From contig NC_088301.1 of assembly GCF_032854445.1 (NCBI RefSeq), forward strand, positions 28,444,402 to 28,508,401: a stretch of DNA of 64,000 bases, written 5' to 3'. The DNA is from Liolophura sinensis (lineage: Eukaryota; Mollusca; Polyplacophora; Chitonida; Chitonidae). Both the position numbers and the translations under genes were made by a program. Below are positions 50,731 through 64,000 of the stretch, piece by piece (position 1 is the first letter of the stretch; each line of letters begins with the position of its first letter). A model generated the notes under the pieces. It was not told where the DNA came from, did not search any database, and saw only the letters and a program-made list of their open reading frames with translations.

Positions 50731-51839
50731 ACTTATAGTCAAAAGTTGAATATAGTAATGACCAGTCGCGATGGTACATAGTACAGTGTAGCCGATTTCA
50801 AATTAACAAAAAGACCAGGCAAAAATGCAAAAGTGGAAAAATTGTTCCAGTGCTGCTGGTAAGAGGCTAATCCGACGTAGTTTGTGACGAGAAATCGAAT
50901 GGTGCAAACCGCGTTGCTCTCCGACCAATACTTTTGGCTGTAGCGACAATTGAATGATCATTGATGTCATAGTCACGTGCTCAGCAACGGCTCTTACTCC
51001 ATGGAAACCAGGGAAATTTGCAATTTTTTAAACAGCTGCCGATGCCTGGCCCTATTCCGCATCTTTTGGCACCTTATTTATGTGGGTCAGTGATCAGTTG
51101 TACTTTTTACAGCAGACTGTATCAAGTACCTTGTCCCTTTTATGTACAAATGGTGTGGTTTTTCTACACGTAGATAAAGACATTGAGATTGTCTTGGACT
51201 TAGAAGTAAGACAATTGCTGGGTGAGTTAAATGGGCTTAGCCCAAAGATTTGACGTCTTCTGGGCTACCGAAGGTCACAAAACTTATAGTCAAAAGTTGA
51301 ATATAGTAATGACCAGTCGCGATGGTACATAGTACAGTGTGGCCGATTTCAATAAATAAAAAGATCAGGCAAAAATGCAAAAGTGGAAAAACTGTTCCAG
51401 TGCTGCTGGTAAGAGGCTAATCCGACGTATTTTGTGACGAGAAATCGAATGGTGCAAACCGCGTTGATCTCCGACCAATACTTTTGGCTGTAGCGACAAT
51501 TGAATGATCATTGATGTCATAATCACGTGCACAGCAATGGCTCTTACTCCATTAAAACCAGTTAAATATGTAATTTTTTAAACAGCTGCCGATGCCTGGC
51601 CCAATTCCGCATCTTTTAGAATCTTATTGATGTGGGTCAGTGATCAGTTGTACTTTTTACAGCAGACTTTATCTAGTACCTTGTGTTTTTTATGTACGAA
51701 TGGTGTGGTTTTTCTACACGTAGATAAAGACATTGAGATTGTCTTGGACTTAGAAGTAAGACAATTGCTGGGTGAGATAAATGGGCTTTGCCCAAAGATT
51801 TGACGTCTTCTGGGCTACCGAAGGGCACATAACTTATAG

Positions 51840-54800
51840 TCAAAAGTTGAATATAGTATTGACCAGTCGCGATGGTACATAGTACAGTGTGGCCGATTTC
51901 AAATTAACAAAAAGACCAGGCAAAAATGCAAAAGTGGAAAAATTGTTCCAGTGCTGCTGGTAAGAGGCTAATCCGACGTAGTTTGTGACGAGAAATCGAA
52001 TGGTGCAAACCGCGTTGCTTTCCGACCAATACTTTTGGCTGTAGCGACAATTGAATGATCATTGATGTCATAGTCACGTGCTCAGCAACGGCTCTTACTC
52101 CATGGAAACCAGGGAAATTTGCAATTTTTTAAACAGCTGCCGATGCCTGGCCCTATTCCGCATCTTTTGGCACCTTATTTATGTGGGTCAGTGATCAGTT
52201 GTAATTTTTACAGCAGACTGTATCAAGTACCTTGTCCCTTTTATGTACAAATGGTGTGGTTTTTCTACACGTAGATAAAGACATTGAGATTGTCTTGGAC
52301 TTAGAAGTAAGACAATTGCTGGGTGAGTTAAATGGGCTTAGCCCAAAGATTTGACGTCTTCTGGGCTACCGAAGGTCACATAACTTATAGTCAAAAGTTG
52401 AATATAGTAATGACCAGTCGCGATGGTACATAGTACAGTGTATCCGATTTCAATAAATAAAAAAGACCAGGCAAAAATGCAAAAGTGGAAAAACTGTTCC
52501 AGTGCTGTTGGTAAGAGGCTAATCTGACGTAGTTTGTGACGAGAAATCGAATGGTGCAAACCGCGTTGCCCTCTGACCAATACTTTTGGCTGTAGCGACA
52601 ATTGAATGATCATTGATATCATAATCACGTGCCCAGCAACGGCTCTTACTCCATGGAAACCAGGGAAATATGCAATTTTTCAAACAGCTGCCGATGCCTG
52701 GCCCAATTACGCATCTTTTAGAATCTTATTGATGTGGTTCAGTGATGAGTTGTACTTTTTACAGCAGACTGTATCTAGTACCTTGTGTTTTCTATGTACA
52801 AATGGTGTGGTTTTTCTACACGTAGATAAAGACATTGAGATTGTCTTGGACTTAGAAGTAAGACAATTGCTGGGTGAGTTAAATGGGATTAGCCCAAAGA
52901 TTTGACGTCTTCTGGGCTACCGAAGGGCACATAACTTATAGTCAAAAGTTGAATATAGTAATGACCAGTCGCGATGGAACATAGTACAGTGTATCCGATT
53001 TCAAATTAACAAAAAGACCAGGCAAAAATGCAAAAGTGGAAAAACTGTTCCAGTGCTGCTGGTAAGAGGCTAATCCGACGTATTTTGTGACGAGAAATCG
53101 AATGGTGCAAACCGCGTTGCTCTCCGACCAATACTTTTGGCTGTAGCGACAATTGAATGATCATTGATGTCATAATCACATGCCCAGCAATGGCTCTTGC
53201 TCCATTAAAACCAGGGAAATATGCAATTATTTCAACAGCTGCCGATGCCTGGCCCAATTCCGCATCTTTTATAATCTTATTGATGTGGTTCAGTGATCAT
53301 TTGTACTTTTTACAGCAGACTGTATCTAGTACCTTGTGTTTTTTATGTCCGAATGGTGTGGTTTTTCTACACGTAGATAAAGACATTGAGATTGTCTAGG
53401 ACTTAGAAGTAAGACAATTGCTGGGTGAGATAAATGGGCTTTGCCCAAAGACTTGACGTCTTCTGGGCTACCGAAGGGCACATAACTTATAGTCAAAAGT
53501 TGAATATAGTAATGACCAGTCGCGATGGTACATAGTACAGTGTAGCCGATTTCAAATTAACAAAAAGACCAGGCAAAAATGCAAAAGTGGAAAAACTGTT
53601 CCAGTGCTGCTGGTAAGAGGCTAATCCGACGTATTTTGTGACGAGAAATCGAATGGTGCAAACCGCGTTGCTCTCCGACCAATACTTTTGGCTGTAGCGA
53701 CAATTGAATGATCATTGATGTCATAATCACGTGCACAGCAATGGCTCTTACTCCATTAAAACCAGTTAAATATGCAATTTTTTAAACAGCTGCCGATGCC
53801 TGGCCCAATTCCGCATCTTTTAGAATCTTATTGATGTGGGTCAGTGATCAGTTGTACTTTTTACAGCAGACTTTATCTAGTACCTTGTGTTTTTTATGTA
53901 CGAATGGTGTGGTTTTTCTACACGTAGATAAAGACATTGAGATTGTCTTGGACTTAGAAGTAAGACAATTGCTGGGTGAGTTAAATGGGCTTTGCCCAAA
54001 GATTTGACGTCTTCTGGGCTACCGAAGGGCACATAACTTATAGTCAAAAGTTGAATATAGTATTGACCAGTCGCGATGGTACATAGTACAGTGTGGCCGA
54101 TTTCAATAAATAAAAAGACCAGGCAAAAATGCAAAAGTAAAAAAATCTGTTTTAGTGCTGCTGGTAAGAGGCTAATCCGACGTAGTTTGTGACGAGAAAT
54201 CGAATGGTGCAAACCGCGTTGCTCTCCGACCAATACTTTTGGCTGTAGCGACAATTGAATGATCATTGATGTCATAATCACGTGCCCAGCAACGGCTCTT
54301 ACTCCATTAAAACCAGGGAAATATGCAATTTTTTAAACAGCTGCCGATGCCTGGCCCAATTCCGCATCTTTTAGAATCTTATTTATGTGGTTCAGTGATC
54401 AGTTGTACTTTTTACAGCAGACTGTATCTAGTACCTTGTCCCTTTTATGTACAAATGGTGTGGTTTTTCTACACGTAGATAAAGACATTGAGATTGTCTT
54501 GGACTTAGAAGTAAAACAATTGCTGGGTGAGTTAAATGGGCTTAGCCCAAAGATTTGACGTCTTCTGGGCTACCGAAGGGCACATAACTTATAGTCAAAA
54601 GTTGAATATAGTAATGACCAGTCGCGATGGTACATAGTACAGTGTAGCCGATTTCAATTAACAAAAAGACCAGGCAAAAATGCAAAAGTGGAAAATCTGT
54701 TCCAGTGCTGCTGGTAAGAGGCTAATCCGACGTATTTTGTGACGAGAAATGGAATGGTGCAAACCCCGTTGATCTCCGACCAATACTTTTGGCTGTAGCG

Positions 54801-57050
54801 ACAATTGAATGATCATTGATGTCATAATCACGTGCACAGCAATGGCTCTTACTCCATTAAAACCAGTTAAATATGCAATTTTTTAAACAGCTGCCGATGC
54901 CTGGCCCAATTCCGCATCTTTTAGAATCTTATTGATGTGGTTCAGTGATCAGCTGTACTTTTTACAGCAGACTTTATCTAGTACCTTGTGTTTTTTATGT
55001 ACGAATGGTGTGGTTTTTCTACACGTAGATAAAGACATTGAGATTGTCTTGGACTTAGAAGTAAGACAATTGCTGGGTGAGTCAAATGGGCTTTGCCCAA
55101 AGATTTGACGTCTTCTGGGCTACCGAAGGGCACATAACTTATAGTCAAAAGTTGAATATAGTAATGACCAGTCGCGATGGTACATAGTACAGTGTAGTCG
55201 ATTTCAAATTAACAAAAAGACCAGGCAAAAATGCAAAAGTGGAAAAATTGTTCCAGTGCTGCTGGTAAGAGGCTAATCCGACGTAGTTTGTGACGAGAAA
55301 TCGAATGGTGCAAACCGCGTTGCTTTCCGACCAATACTTTTGGCTGTAGCGACAATTGAATGATCATTGATGTCATAGTCACGTGCTCAGCAACGGCTCT
55401 TACTCCATGGAAACCAGGGAAATTTGCAATTTTTTAAACAGCTGCCGATGCCTGGCCCTATTCCGCATCTTTTGGCACCTTATTTATGTGGGTCAGTGAT
55501 CAGTTGTACTTTTTACAGCAGACTGTATCAAGTACCTTGTCCCTTTTATGTACAAATGGTGTGGTTTTTCTACACGTAGATAAAGACATTGAGATTGTCT
55601 TGGACTTAGAAGTAAGACAATTGCTGGGTGAGTTAAATGGGCTTAGCCCAAAGATTTGACGTCTTCTGGGCTACCGAAGGTCACATAACTTATAGTCAAA
55701 AGTTGAATATAGTAATGACCAGTCGCGATGGTACATAGTACAGTGTATCCGATTTCAATAAATAAAAAGACCAGGCAAAAATGCAAAAGTGGAAAAACTG
55801 TTCCAGTGCTGCTGGTAAGAGGCTAATCTGACGTAGTTTGTGACGAGAAATCGAATGGTGCAAACCGCGTTGCTCTCCGACCAATACTTTTGGCTGTAGC
55901 GACAATTGAATAATCATTGATATCATAATCACGTGCCCAGCAACGGCTCTTACTCCATGGAAACCAGGGAAATATGCAATTTTTTAAACAGCTGCCGATG
56001 CCTGGCCCAATTACGCATCTTTTAGAATCTTATTGATGTGGTTCAGTGATGAGTTGTACTTTTTACAGCAGACTGTATCTAGTACCTTGTGTTTTCTATG
56101 TACAAATGGTGTGGTTTTTCTACACGTAGATAAAGACATTGAGATTGTCTTGGACTTAGAAGTAAGACAATTGCTGGGTGAGTTAAATGGGATTAGCCCA
56201 AAGATTTGACGTCTTCTGGGCTACCGAAGGGCACATAACTTATAGTCAAAAGTTGAATATAGTAATGACCAGTCGCGATGGAACATAGTACAGTGTAGCC
56301 GATTTCAAATTAACAAAAAGACCAGGCAAAAATGCAAAAGTGGAAAAACTGTTCCAGTGCTGCTGGTAAGAGGCTAATCCGACGTATTTTGTGACGAGAA
56401 ATCGAATGGTGCAAACCGCGTTGCTCTCCGACCAATACTTTTGGCTGTAGCGACAATTGAATGATCATTGATGTCATAATCACATGCCCAGCAATGGCTC
56501 TTGCTCCATTAAAACCAGGGAAATATGCAATTTTTTAAACAGCTGCCGATGCCTGGCCCAATTCCGCATCTTTTATAATCTTATTGATGTGGTTCAGTGA
56601 TCAGTTGTACTTTTTACAGCAGACTGTATCTAGTACCTTGTGTTTTTTATGTACGAATGGTGTGGTTTTTCTACACGTAGATAAAGACATTGAGATTGTC
56701 TAGGACTTAGAAGTAAGACAATTGCTGGGTGAGATAAATGGGCTTTGCCCAAAGACTTGACGTCTTCTGGGCTACCGAAGGGCACATAACTTATAGTCAA
56801 AAGTTGAATATAGTAATGACCAGTCGCGATGGTACATAGTACAGTGTAGCCGATTTCAAATTAACAAAAAGACCAGGCAAAAATGCAAAAGTGGAAAAAC
56901 TGTTCCAGTGCTGCTGGTAAGAGGCTAATCCGACGTATTTTGTGACGAGAAATCGAATGGTGCAAACCGCGTTGCTCTCCGACCAATACTTTTGGCTGTA
57001 GCGACAATTGAATGATCATTGATGTCATAATCACGTGCACAGCAATGGCT
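51840..57050 (-). repeat. Six-monomer higher-order repeat, 3,304-bp offset
   Basis: The run 51.84-53.75 kb matches 55.14-57.05 kb at an offset of 3,304 bp. Shared variants include CACGTGCTCAGCAACGG (about 52076 and 55380), GGCCCTATTCCGCATC, AATTACGCATCTTTTAGAAT, AGTGATGAGTTGTAC, AATGGGATTAGCCC (about 52883 and 56187) and GCAATGGCTCTTGCTCCATT. A single related unit at about 43.05-44.10 kb matches at offsets of 8,809 and 12,113 bp. Confidence 0.86.
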
Positions 57051-60000
57051 GTTACTCCATTAAAACCAGTTAAATATGCAATTTTTTAAACAGCTGCCGA
57101 TGCCTGGCCCAATTCCGCATCTTTTAGAATCTTATTGATGTGGGTCAGTGATCAGTTGTACTTTTTACAGTAGACTGTATCTAGTATAATGTGTTTTTTA
57201 TGTACAAATGGTGTGGTTTTTCTACACGTAGATAAAGACATTGAGATTGTCTTGGACTTAGAACTAAGACAATTGCTGAGTGAGCTAAATGGGCTTAGCC
57301 CAAAGATTTGACGTCTTCTGGGCTACCGAAGGGCACATAACTTATAGTCAAAAGTTGAATATAGTAATGACCAGTCGCGATGGTACATAGTACAGTGTAG
57401 CCGATTTCAAATTAACAAAAAGACCAGGCAAAAATGCAAAAGTTGAAAAACCGTTCCAGTGCTGCTGGTAAGAGACTAATCCGACGTATTTGTGACGAGA
57501 AATCGAATGGTGTAAACCGCGTTGCTCTCCGACCAATACTTTTGGCTGTAGCGACAATTGAATGATCATTGATGTCATAGTCACGTGCCCAGCAACGGCT
57601 CTTACTCCATGGAAACCAGGGAAATATGCAATTTTTTAACAGCTGCTGATGCCTGGACCAATTCCGCATCTTTTAGAACCTTATAGATGTGGGTCAGTGA
57701 TCAGTTGTACATTTTACAGCAGACTGTATCTAGTATAATGTGTTTTTTATGTACAAATGGTGTGGTTTTTCTACACGTAGATAAAGACATTGAGATTGTC
57801 TTGGACTTAGAACTAAGACAATTGCTGAGTGAGCTAAATGGGCTTAGCCCAAAGATTTGACGTCTTCTGGGCTACCGAAGGGCACATAACTTATAGTCAA
57901 AAGTTGAATATAGTAATGACCAGTCGCGATGGTACATAGTACAGTGTAGCCGATTTCAAATTAACAAAGAGACCAGGCAAAAATGCAAAAGTTGAAAAAC
58001 CGTTCCAGTGCTGCTGGTAAGAGGCTAATCCGACGTATTTTGTGACGAGAAATCAAATGGTGCAAACCGCGTTGCTCTCCGACCAATACTTTTGGCTGTA
58101 GCGACAATTGAATGATCATTGATGTCATAGTCACGTGCCCAGCAACGGCTCTTACTCCATGGAAACCAGGGAAATATGCAATTTTTTAACAGCTGCTGAT
58201 GCCTGGCCCAATTCCGCATCTTTTAGAAGCTTATAGATGTGGGTCAGTGATCAGTTGTACTTTTTACAGCAGACTTTATCTAGTACCTTGTGTTTTTATG
58301 TACGAATGGTGTGGTTTTTCTACACGTAGATAAAGACATTGAGATTGTCTTGGACTTAGAAGTAGGACAATTGCTGGATGAGTTAAATGGGCTTAGCCCA
58401 AAGATTTGACGTCTTCTGGGCTTCCGAAGGGCACATAACTTATAGTCAAAAGTTGAACATAGTAATGACCAGTCGCGATGGTACATAGTACAGTGTAGCC
58501 GATTTCAATTAACAAAAACACCCGGCCAAATTGCAAAAGTGGAAAATCTGTTCCAGTGCTGCTGGTAGGAGGCTAATCCGACGTATTTTGTGACGAGAAA
58601 TCGAATGGTGCAAATCGCGTTGCTCTCCAACCAATACTTTTGGCTGTAGCGACAATTGAATGATCATTGATGTCATAGTCACGTGCCCAGCAACGGCTCT
58701 TACTCCATGGAAACCAGGGAAATTTGCAATTTTTTAAACAGCTGCCGATGCCTGGCCCAATTCCGCATCTTTTGGCACCTTATTGATGTGGGTCAGTGTT
58801 CAAGTGTACTTTTTACAGCAGACTGTATCAAGTAACTTGTGTTTTTTATGTACAAATGGTGTGGTTTTTCTACACGTAGATAAAGACATTGAGATTGTCT
58901 TGGACTTAGAATTAAGACAATTGCTGGATGAGTTAAATGGGTTTAGCCCAAAGATTTGACGTCTTCTGGGCTACCGAAGGGCACATAAATTATAGTCAAA
59001 AGTTGAATATAGTAATGACCAGTCGCGATGGTACATAGTACAGTGTAGCCGATTTCAATTAACAAAAAGACCAGGCAAAAATGCAAAAGTGGAAAATCTG
59101 TTCCAGTGCTGCTGGTAGGAGGCTAATCCGACGTATTTTGTGACGAGAAATCGAATGGTGTAAACCGCGTTGCTCTCCGACCAATACTTTTGGCTGTAGC
59201 GACAATTGAATGACCATTGATGTCATAGTCACGTGCCCAGCAACGGCTCTTACTCCATGGAAACCAGGGAAATATGCAATTTTTTAACAGCTGCTCATGC
59301 CTGGACCAATTCCGCATCTTTTAGAACCTTATAGATGTGGGTCAGTGATCAGTTGTACTTTTTACAGCAGACTGTATCTAGTATAATGTGTTTTTCATGT
59401 ACAAATGGTGTGGTTTTTCTACACGTAGATAAAGACATTGAGATTGTCTTGGACTTAGAACTAAGACAATTGCTGAGTGAGCTAAATGGGCTTAGCCCAA
59501 AGATTTGACGTCTTCTGGGCTTCCGAAGGGCACATAACTTATAGTCAAAAGTTGAATATAGTAAGGAGCAGTCGCGATGGTACATAGTACAGTGTAGCCG
59601 ATTTTAAATTAACAAAACCACCAGGCTAAAATGCAAAAGTTGAAAAACCGTTCCAGTGCTGCTGGTAAGAGGCTAATCCGACGTATTTTGTGACGAGAAA
59701 TCGAATGGTGCAAACCGCGTTGCTCTCCGACCAATACTTTTGGCTGTAGCGACAATTGAATGATTATTGATGTCATAGTCACGTGCCCATCAACGGCTCT
59801 TACTCCATGGAAACCAGGAAAATATGCATTTTTTTAACAGCTGCTTATGCCTGGCCCAATTCCGCATCTTTTAGAACCTTATAGATGTGGGTGAGTGATC
59901 AGTTGTACTTTTTACAGCAGACTGTATCTAGTATATTGTGTTTTTTATGTACAAATGGTGTGGTTTTTCTACACGTAGATAAAGACATTGAGATTGTCTT

Positions 60001-63000
60001 GGACTTAGAAGTAAGACAATTGCTGAGTGAGCTAAATGGGCTTAGCCCAAAGATTTGACGTCTTCTGGGCTACCGAAGGGCACATAACTTATAGTCAAAA
60101 GTTGAATATAGTAATGACCAGTCGCGATGGTACATAGTACAGTGTAGCCGATTTTAAATTAACAAAACCACCAGGCTAAAATGCAAAAGTTCAAAAACCG
60201 TTCCAGTGCTGCTGGTAAGAGGCTAATCCGACGTATTTTGTGACGAGAAATCGAATGGTGCAAACCGCGTTGCTCTCCGACCAATACTTTTGGCTGTAGC
60301 GACAATTGAATGATCATTGATGTCATAGTCACGTGCCCAGCAACGGCTCTTACTCCATGGAAAACAGGGAAATATGCAATTTTTTAACAGCTGCTGATGC
60401 CTGGCCCAATTCCGCATCTTTTAGAACCTTATAGATGTGGGTCAGTGATCAGTTGTACTTTTTACAGCAGACTGTATCTAGTACCTTGTGTTTTTTATGT
60501 ACGAATGGTGTGGTTTTTCTACACGTAGATAAAGACATTGAGATTGTCTTGGACTTAGAAGTAAGACAATTGCTGGGTGAGTTAAATGGGCTTAGCCCAA
60601 AGATTTGACGTCTTCTGGGCTTCTGAAGGGCACATAACTTATAGTCAAAAGTTGAATATAGTAATGACCAGTCGCGATGGTACATAGTACAGTGTAGCCG
60701 ATTTCAATTAACAAAAACACCCGGCCAAATTGCAAAAGTGGAAAATCTGTTCCAGTGCTGCTGGTAGGAGGCTAATCCGACGTATTTTGTGACGAGAAAT
60801 CGAATGGTGCAAACCGCGTTGCTCTCCGACCAATACTTTTGGCTGTAGCGACAATTGAATGATCATTGATGTCATAGTCACGTGCCCATCAACGGCCCTT
60901 ACTCCATGGAAACCAGGGAAATATGCAATTTTTTAACAGCTGCTGATGCCTGGCCCAATTCCGCATCTTTTAGAACCTTATAGATGTGGGTGAGTGATCA
61001 GTTGTACTTTTTACAGCAGACTGTATCTAGTACCTTGTGTTTTTTATGTACAAATGGTGTGGTTTTTCTACACGTAGATAAAGACATTGAGATTGTCTTG
61101 GAGTTAGAAGTAAGACAATTGCTGAGTGAGCTAAATGGGCTTAGCCCAAAGATTTGACGTCTTCTGGGCTTCCGAAGGGCACATAACTTATAGTCAAAAG
61201 TTGAATATAGTAATGACCAGTTGCGATTGTACAGAGTACAGTGTAGCCGGTTTCAATTAACAAAAAGACCAGGCAAAAATGCAAAAGTGGAAAAACTGTT
61301 CCAGTGCTACTAGTAAAAGGCTAATCCGACGTATTTTGTGACGAGAAATCGAATGGTGCAATCCGCGTTGCTCTCCGACCAATACTTTTGGCTGTAGCGA
61401 CAATTGAATGATCATTGATGTCATAATCACGTGCGTAGCAACGGCTCTTACTCCATGGAAACCAGGGAAATTTGTAATTTTTCAACAGCTGCCGATGCCT
61501 GGCTTAATTCTGCATCTTTTGGCACCTTACTGAAGTGGGTCAGTGTTCAGTTGTACTTTTTACAGCAGACTGTATCAAGTACCTTGTGTTTTTCACGTAC
61601 AAATGGTGTGGTTTTTCTACACGTAGATAAAGACATTGAGATTGTCTTGCACTTAGAAGTAAGGCAATTGCTGGGTGAGTTAAATGGGCTGAGCCCAAAG
61701 ATTTGACGTTTTCTGGGCTACCGAAGGGCACATAACATATAGTCAAAAGTTGAATATAGTAATGACCAGTCGCGATTGTACAGAGTACAGTGTAGCCGAT
61801 TTCAATTAACAAAAAGACCAGGCAAAAATGCAAAAGTGGAAAAAATATTCCAGTGCTGCTGGTAAGAGGGTAATCCGACGTATTTTGTGACGACAAATCG
61901 AATGGTGCGAACCGCGTTGCTCTCCGACCAATACTTTTGGCTGTAGCGACAATTGAATGATTATTGATGTCATAATCACGTGCCCAGCAACGTCTCTTAC
62001 TCCATGGAAACCAAGGATATTTGCAATTTTTCAACAGCTGCCGATGCCTGGCTCAATTCCGCATCTTTTGGCACCTTACTGAAGTGGGTCTGTTGTCAGT
62101 TGTACTTTTTACAGCAGACTGTATCAAGTACCTTTTGTTTTTCACGTACAAATGGTGTGGTTTTTCTACACGTAGATAAAGACATTGAGATTCTCTTGCA
62201 CTTAGAAGTAAGGCAATTGAGGGGTGAGTTAAATGGGCTTGGCCCAAAGATTTGTCGTCTTCTGGGCTACCGAAGGGCACATAACATATAGTCAAAAGTT
62301 GAATATAGTAATGACCAGTCGCGATTATACAGAGTGCAGTGTAGCCGATTTCAATTAACAAAAAGACCAGGCAAAAATGCAAAATTCAAAAAATTGTTCC
62401 AGTGCTGCTGGTAAGAGGCTAATCCGACGTGTTTTGTGACGAGAAATCGAATGGTGCAAACCGCGTTGCTCTCCGACCAATACTTTTGGCTGTAGTGACA
62501 ATTGAATGATAATTTATGTCATAATCACGTGCCCAGCAACGGCTCTTACTCCATGGAAACCAGGGATATTTGCAACTTTTCAACAGCTGCCGATGCCTGG
62601 CCCAATTCCGCATCTTTTGGCACCTTATAAATGTGGGTCAGTGTTAAGTTGTACTTTTTACAGCAGACTGTATCAAGTACCTTGTGTTTTTTATGTACAA
62701 ATGGTGTGGTTTTTCTACACGTAGATAAAGACATTGAGATTGTCTTGGACTTAGAAGTAAGACAATTGCTGGGTGAGTTAAATGGGCTTAGCCCAAAGAT
62801 TTGTCGTCTTCTGGGCTACCGAAGGGCACATAACATATAGTCAAAAGTTGAATATAGTAATGACCAGTCGCGATTGTACAGAGTACAGTGTAGCCGATTC
62901 CAATTAACAAAAAGACAAGGCAAAAATGCAAAAGTGGAAAAAATGTTCCAGTGCTGCTGGTAAGAGGCTAATCCGACGTATTTTGTGACGAGAAATCGAA

Positions 63001-64000
63001 TGGTGCAAACCGCGTTGCTCTCCGACCAATACTTTTGGCTGCAGCGACAATTCAATGATCATTGATGTCATAATCACGTGCCCTGTAACGGCTCTTACTC
63101 CATGGAAACCAGGGATATTTGCAATTTTTCAACAGCTGCCGATGCCTGGCTCAATTCCGCATCTTTTGGCACCTTATAAATGTGGGTCAGTGTTTAGCTG
63201 TACTTTTTACAGCAGACTGTATCAAGTACCTTGTGTTTTTCATATACAAATGGTGTGGTTTTTCTACACGTAGATAAAGACATTGAGATTGTCTTGGACT
63301 TAGAAATAAGACAATTGCTGGGTGAGTTAAATGGGCTTGGCCCAAAGATTTCAGGTCTTCTGGGCTACCGAAGGGCACCTAACTTATAGTCAAAAGTTGA
63401 ATATAGTAATGACCAGTCGCGATTGTACAGAGTACAGTGTAGCCGATTTCAATTAACAAAAAGACCAGGCAAAAATGCAAAAGTGGAAAAACTGTTCCAG
63501 TGCTGCTGGTAAGAGGCTAATCCGACATATTTTGTGACGAGAAATCGAATGGTGCAAACCGCGTTGCTCTCCGACCAATACTTTTGGCTGTAGCGACAAT
63601 TGAATGATCATTGATGTCATAATCATTTGCCCAGCAACGACTCTTACTCCATGGAAACCAGGGATATTTGCAATTTTTTAACAGCTGCCGATGCCTGGCC
63701 CAATTGCGCATCTTTTGGCGCCTTATAAATGTGGGTCAGTGTTTAGTTGTACTTTTTACAGCAGACTGTATCAAGTACCTTGTGATTTTTATGTACAAAA
63801 GGAGTGGTTTTTCTACACGTAGATAAAGACATTGAGATTGTCTTGCTCTTAGAAGTAACACAATTGCTGGGTGAGTTAAATGCGCTTAGCCCAAAGATTT
63901 CAGGTCTTCTGGGCTACCGAAGGGCACATAACTTAAAGTCAAAAGTTGAATATAGTAATGACCAGTCGCGATTGTACAGAGTACAGTGTAGCCGATTTCA

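Larger units (their letters stand above)
34250..64000 (-). repeat. Satellite array, subfamily B, inverted, about 54 tandem monomers of ~550.5 bp (continues past right edge)
   Basis: On the + strand this is the reverse complement of the left-hand monomer: CAGGCAAAAATGCAAAAGTG recurs at 34594, 35144, 35694, 36245, 36501, 37052 and so on to the end, with 550-551 bp spacing apart from one 256-bp unit. Compared with subfamily A, units differ at many fixed sites. The clearest is AATGATCATT followed by CAATTG-type sequence in place of the ATTATTTA-ACGTCGC block; units also show GACGTCTTCTGGGCTACC and CTACACGTAGATAAAGACAT. The array reaches the last base, so its full length is unknown. Internal higher-order structure is listed separately. 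Confidence 0.98.

Noticed and set aside
5581-64000. Dozens of 60-168-codon open frames on both strands in the satellite as genes
   Set aside because: They recur once per monomer, break at different places in different monomers, overlap on both strands and match no family I know; they follow from repetition of one sequence.
5581-64000. CRISPR array
   Set aside because: The repeat unit is about 550 bp with no unique spacers and there are no cas genes; this is ordinary satellite organisation in a eukaryotic context.
5581-64000. Tandem RNA genes (5S, snRNA, tRNA or rDNA spacer)
   Set aside because: No rRNA or tRNA-like stretch is recognised. The best A-box-like (TGGCGACTGG) and B-box-like (ATTCGATTT) words are poor matches and in the wrong order.
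5581-64000. CENP-B box in the satellite
   Set aside because: Words such as CTTCGGAAGCCCAG and ATTCGATTTCTCG lack the core pattern TTCG-4N-A-2N-CGGG, so there is no sequence support for a centromere call from this motif.
34250-64000. Right array as a different satellite
   Set aside because: Its reverse complement follows the left monomer block by block over the full length, so it is the same family in another subfamily.

Overview
The window has two unlike parts. Bases 1 to about 5,450 are the decayed remnant of a Maverick/Polinton-type DNA element (the group that includes adintovirus-like elements). It holds a retroviral-type (rve) integrase on the + strand and a protein-primed family B DNA polymerase (PolB) on the - strand, with stop codons only 7 bases apart, tail to tail. 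Both are broken by in-frame stops, frameshifts and, in PolB, a deletion that removes an active-site block. Such elements are scattered through animal and some protist genomes. Together with the huge satellite next door this points to a eukaryotic, most probably metazoan, chromosome, in a heterochromatic or otherwise repeat-rich region. I cannot name the species.

From about 5,580 to the right edge (more than 58 kb, over 90% of the window) everything is one satellite DNA family with a monomer of about 549-551 bp. From 5,580 to 34,249 about 52 monomers run in one orientation (called forward; mean spacing 548.5 bp). At 34,249/34,250 the array flips, and about 54 monomers (mean near 550.5 bp) run in the opposite orientation to base 64,000 without reaching an end. 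The flip coincides with a switch between two diverged subfamilies, which I call A (left) and B (right). The centre of the flip is a short inverted repeat with 16-bp perfect arms and a 37-nt spacer.

Both half-arrays contain higher-order structure: near-identical multi-monomer blocks repeated at offsets of about 548, 2,743 and 6,032 bp on the left and about 1,101, 1,652, 3,304 and 5,507 bp on the right. This is what unequal exchange and segmental amplification produce. One right-hand monomer is cut to 256 bp. A dense patch of single-base homopolymer indels at 47.1-49.6 kb looks more like sequencing or assembly error than biology.

No intact protein-coding gene, tRNA, rRNA, CRISPR array or bacterial-type mobile element is supported. 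The many short open frames inside the satellite recur with the monomer and I treat them as by-products of the repeat, though one frame spans nearly a whole monomer and is listed as a finding. Genes do not cooperate here in any living pathway: integrase and PolB would once have supported integration and replication of the element, but neither reads through now.
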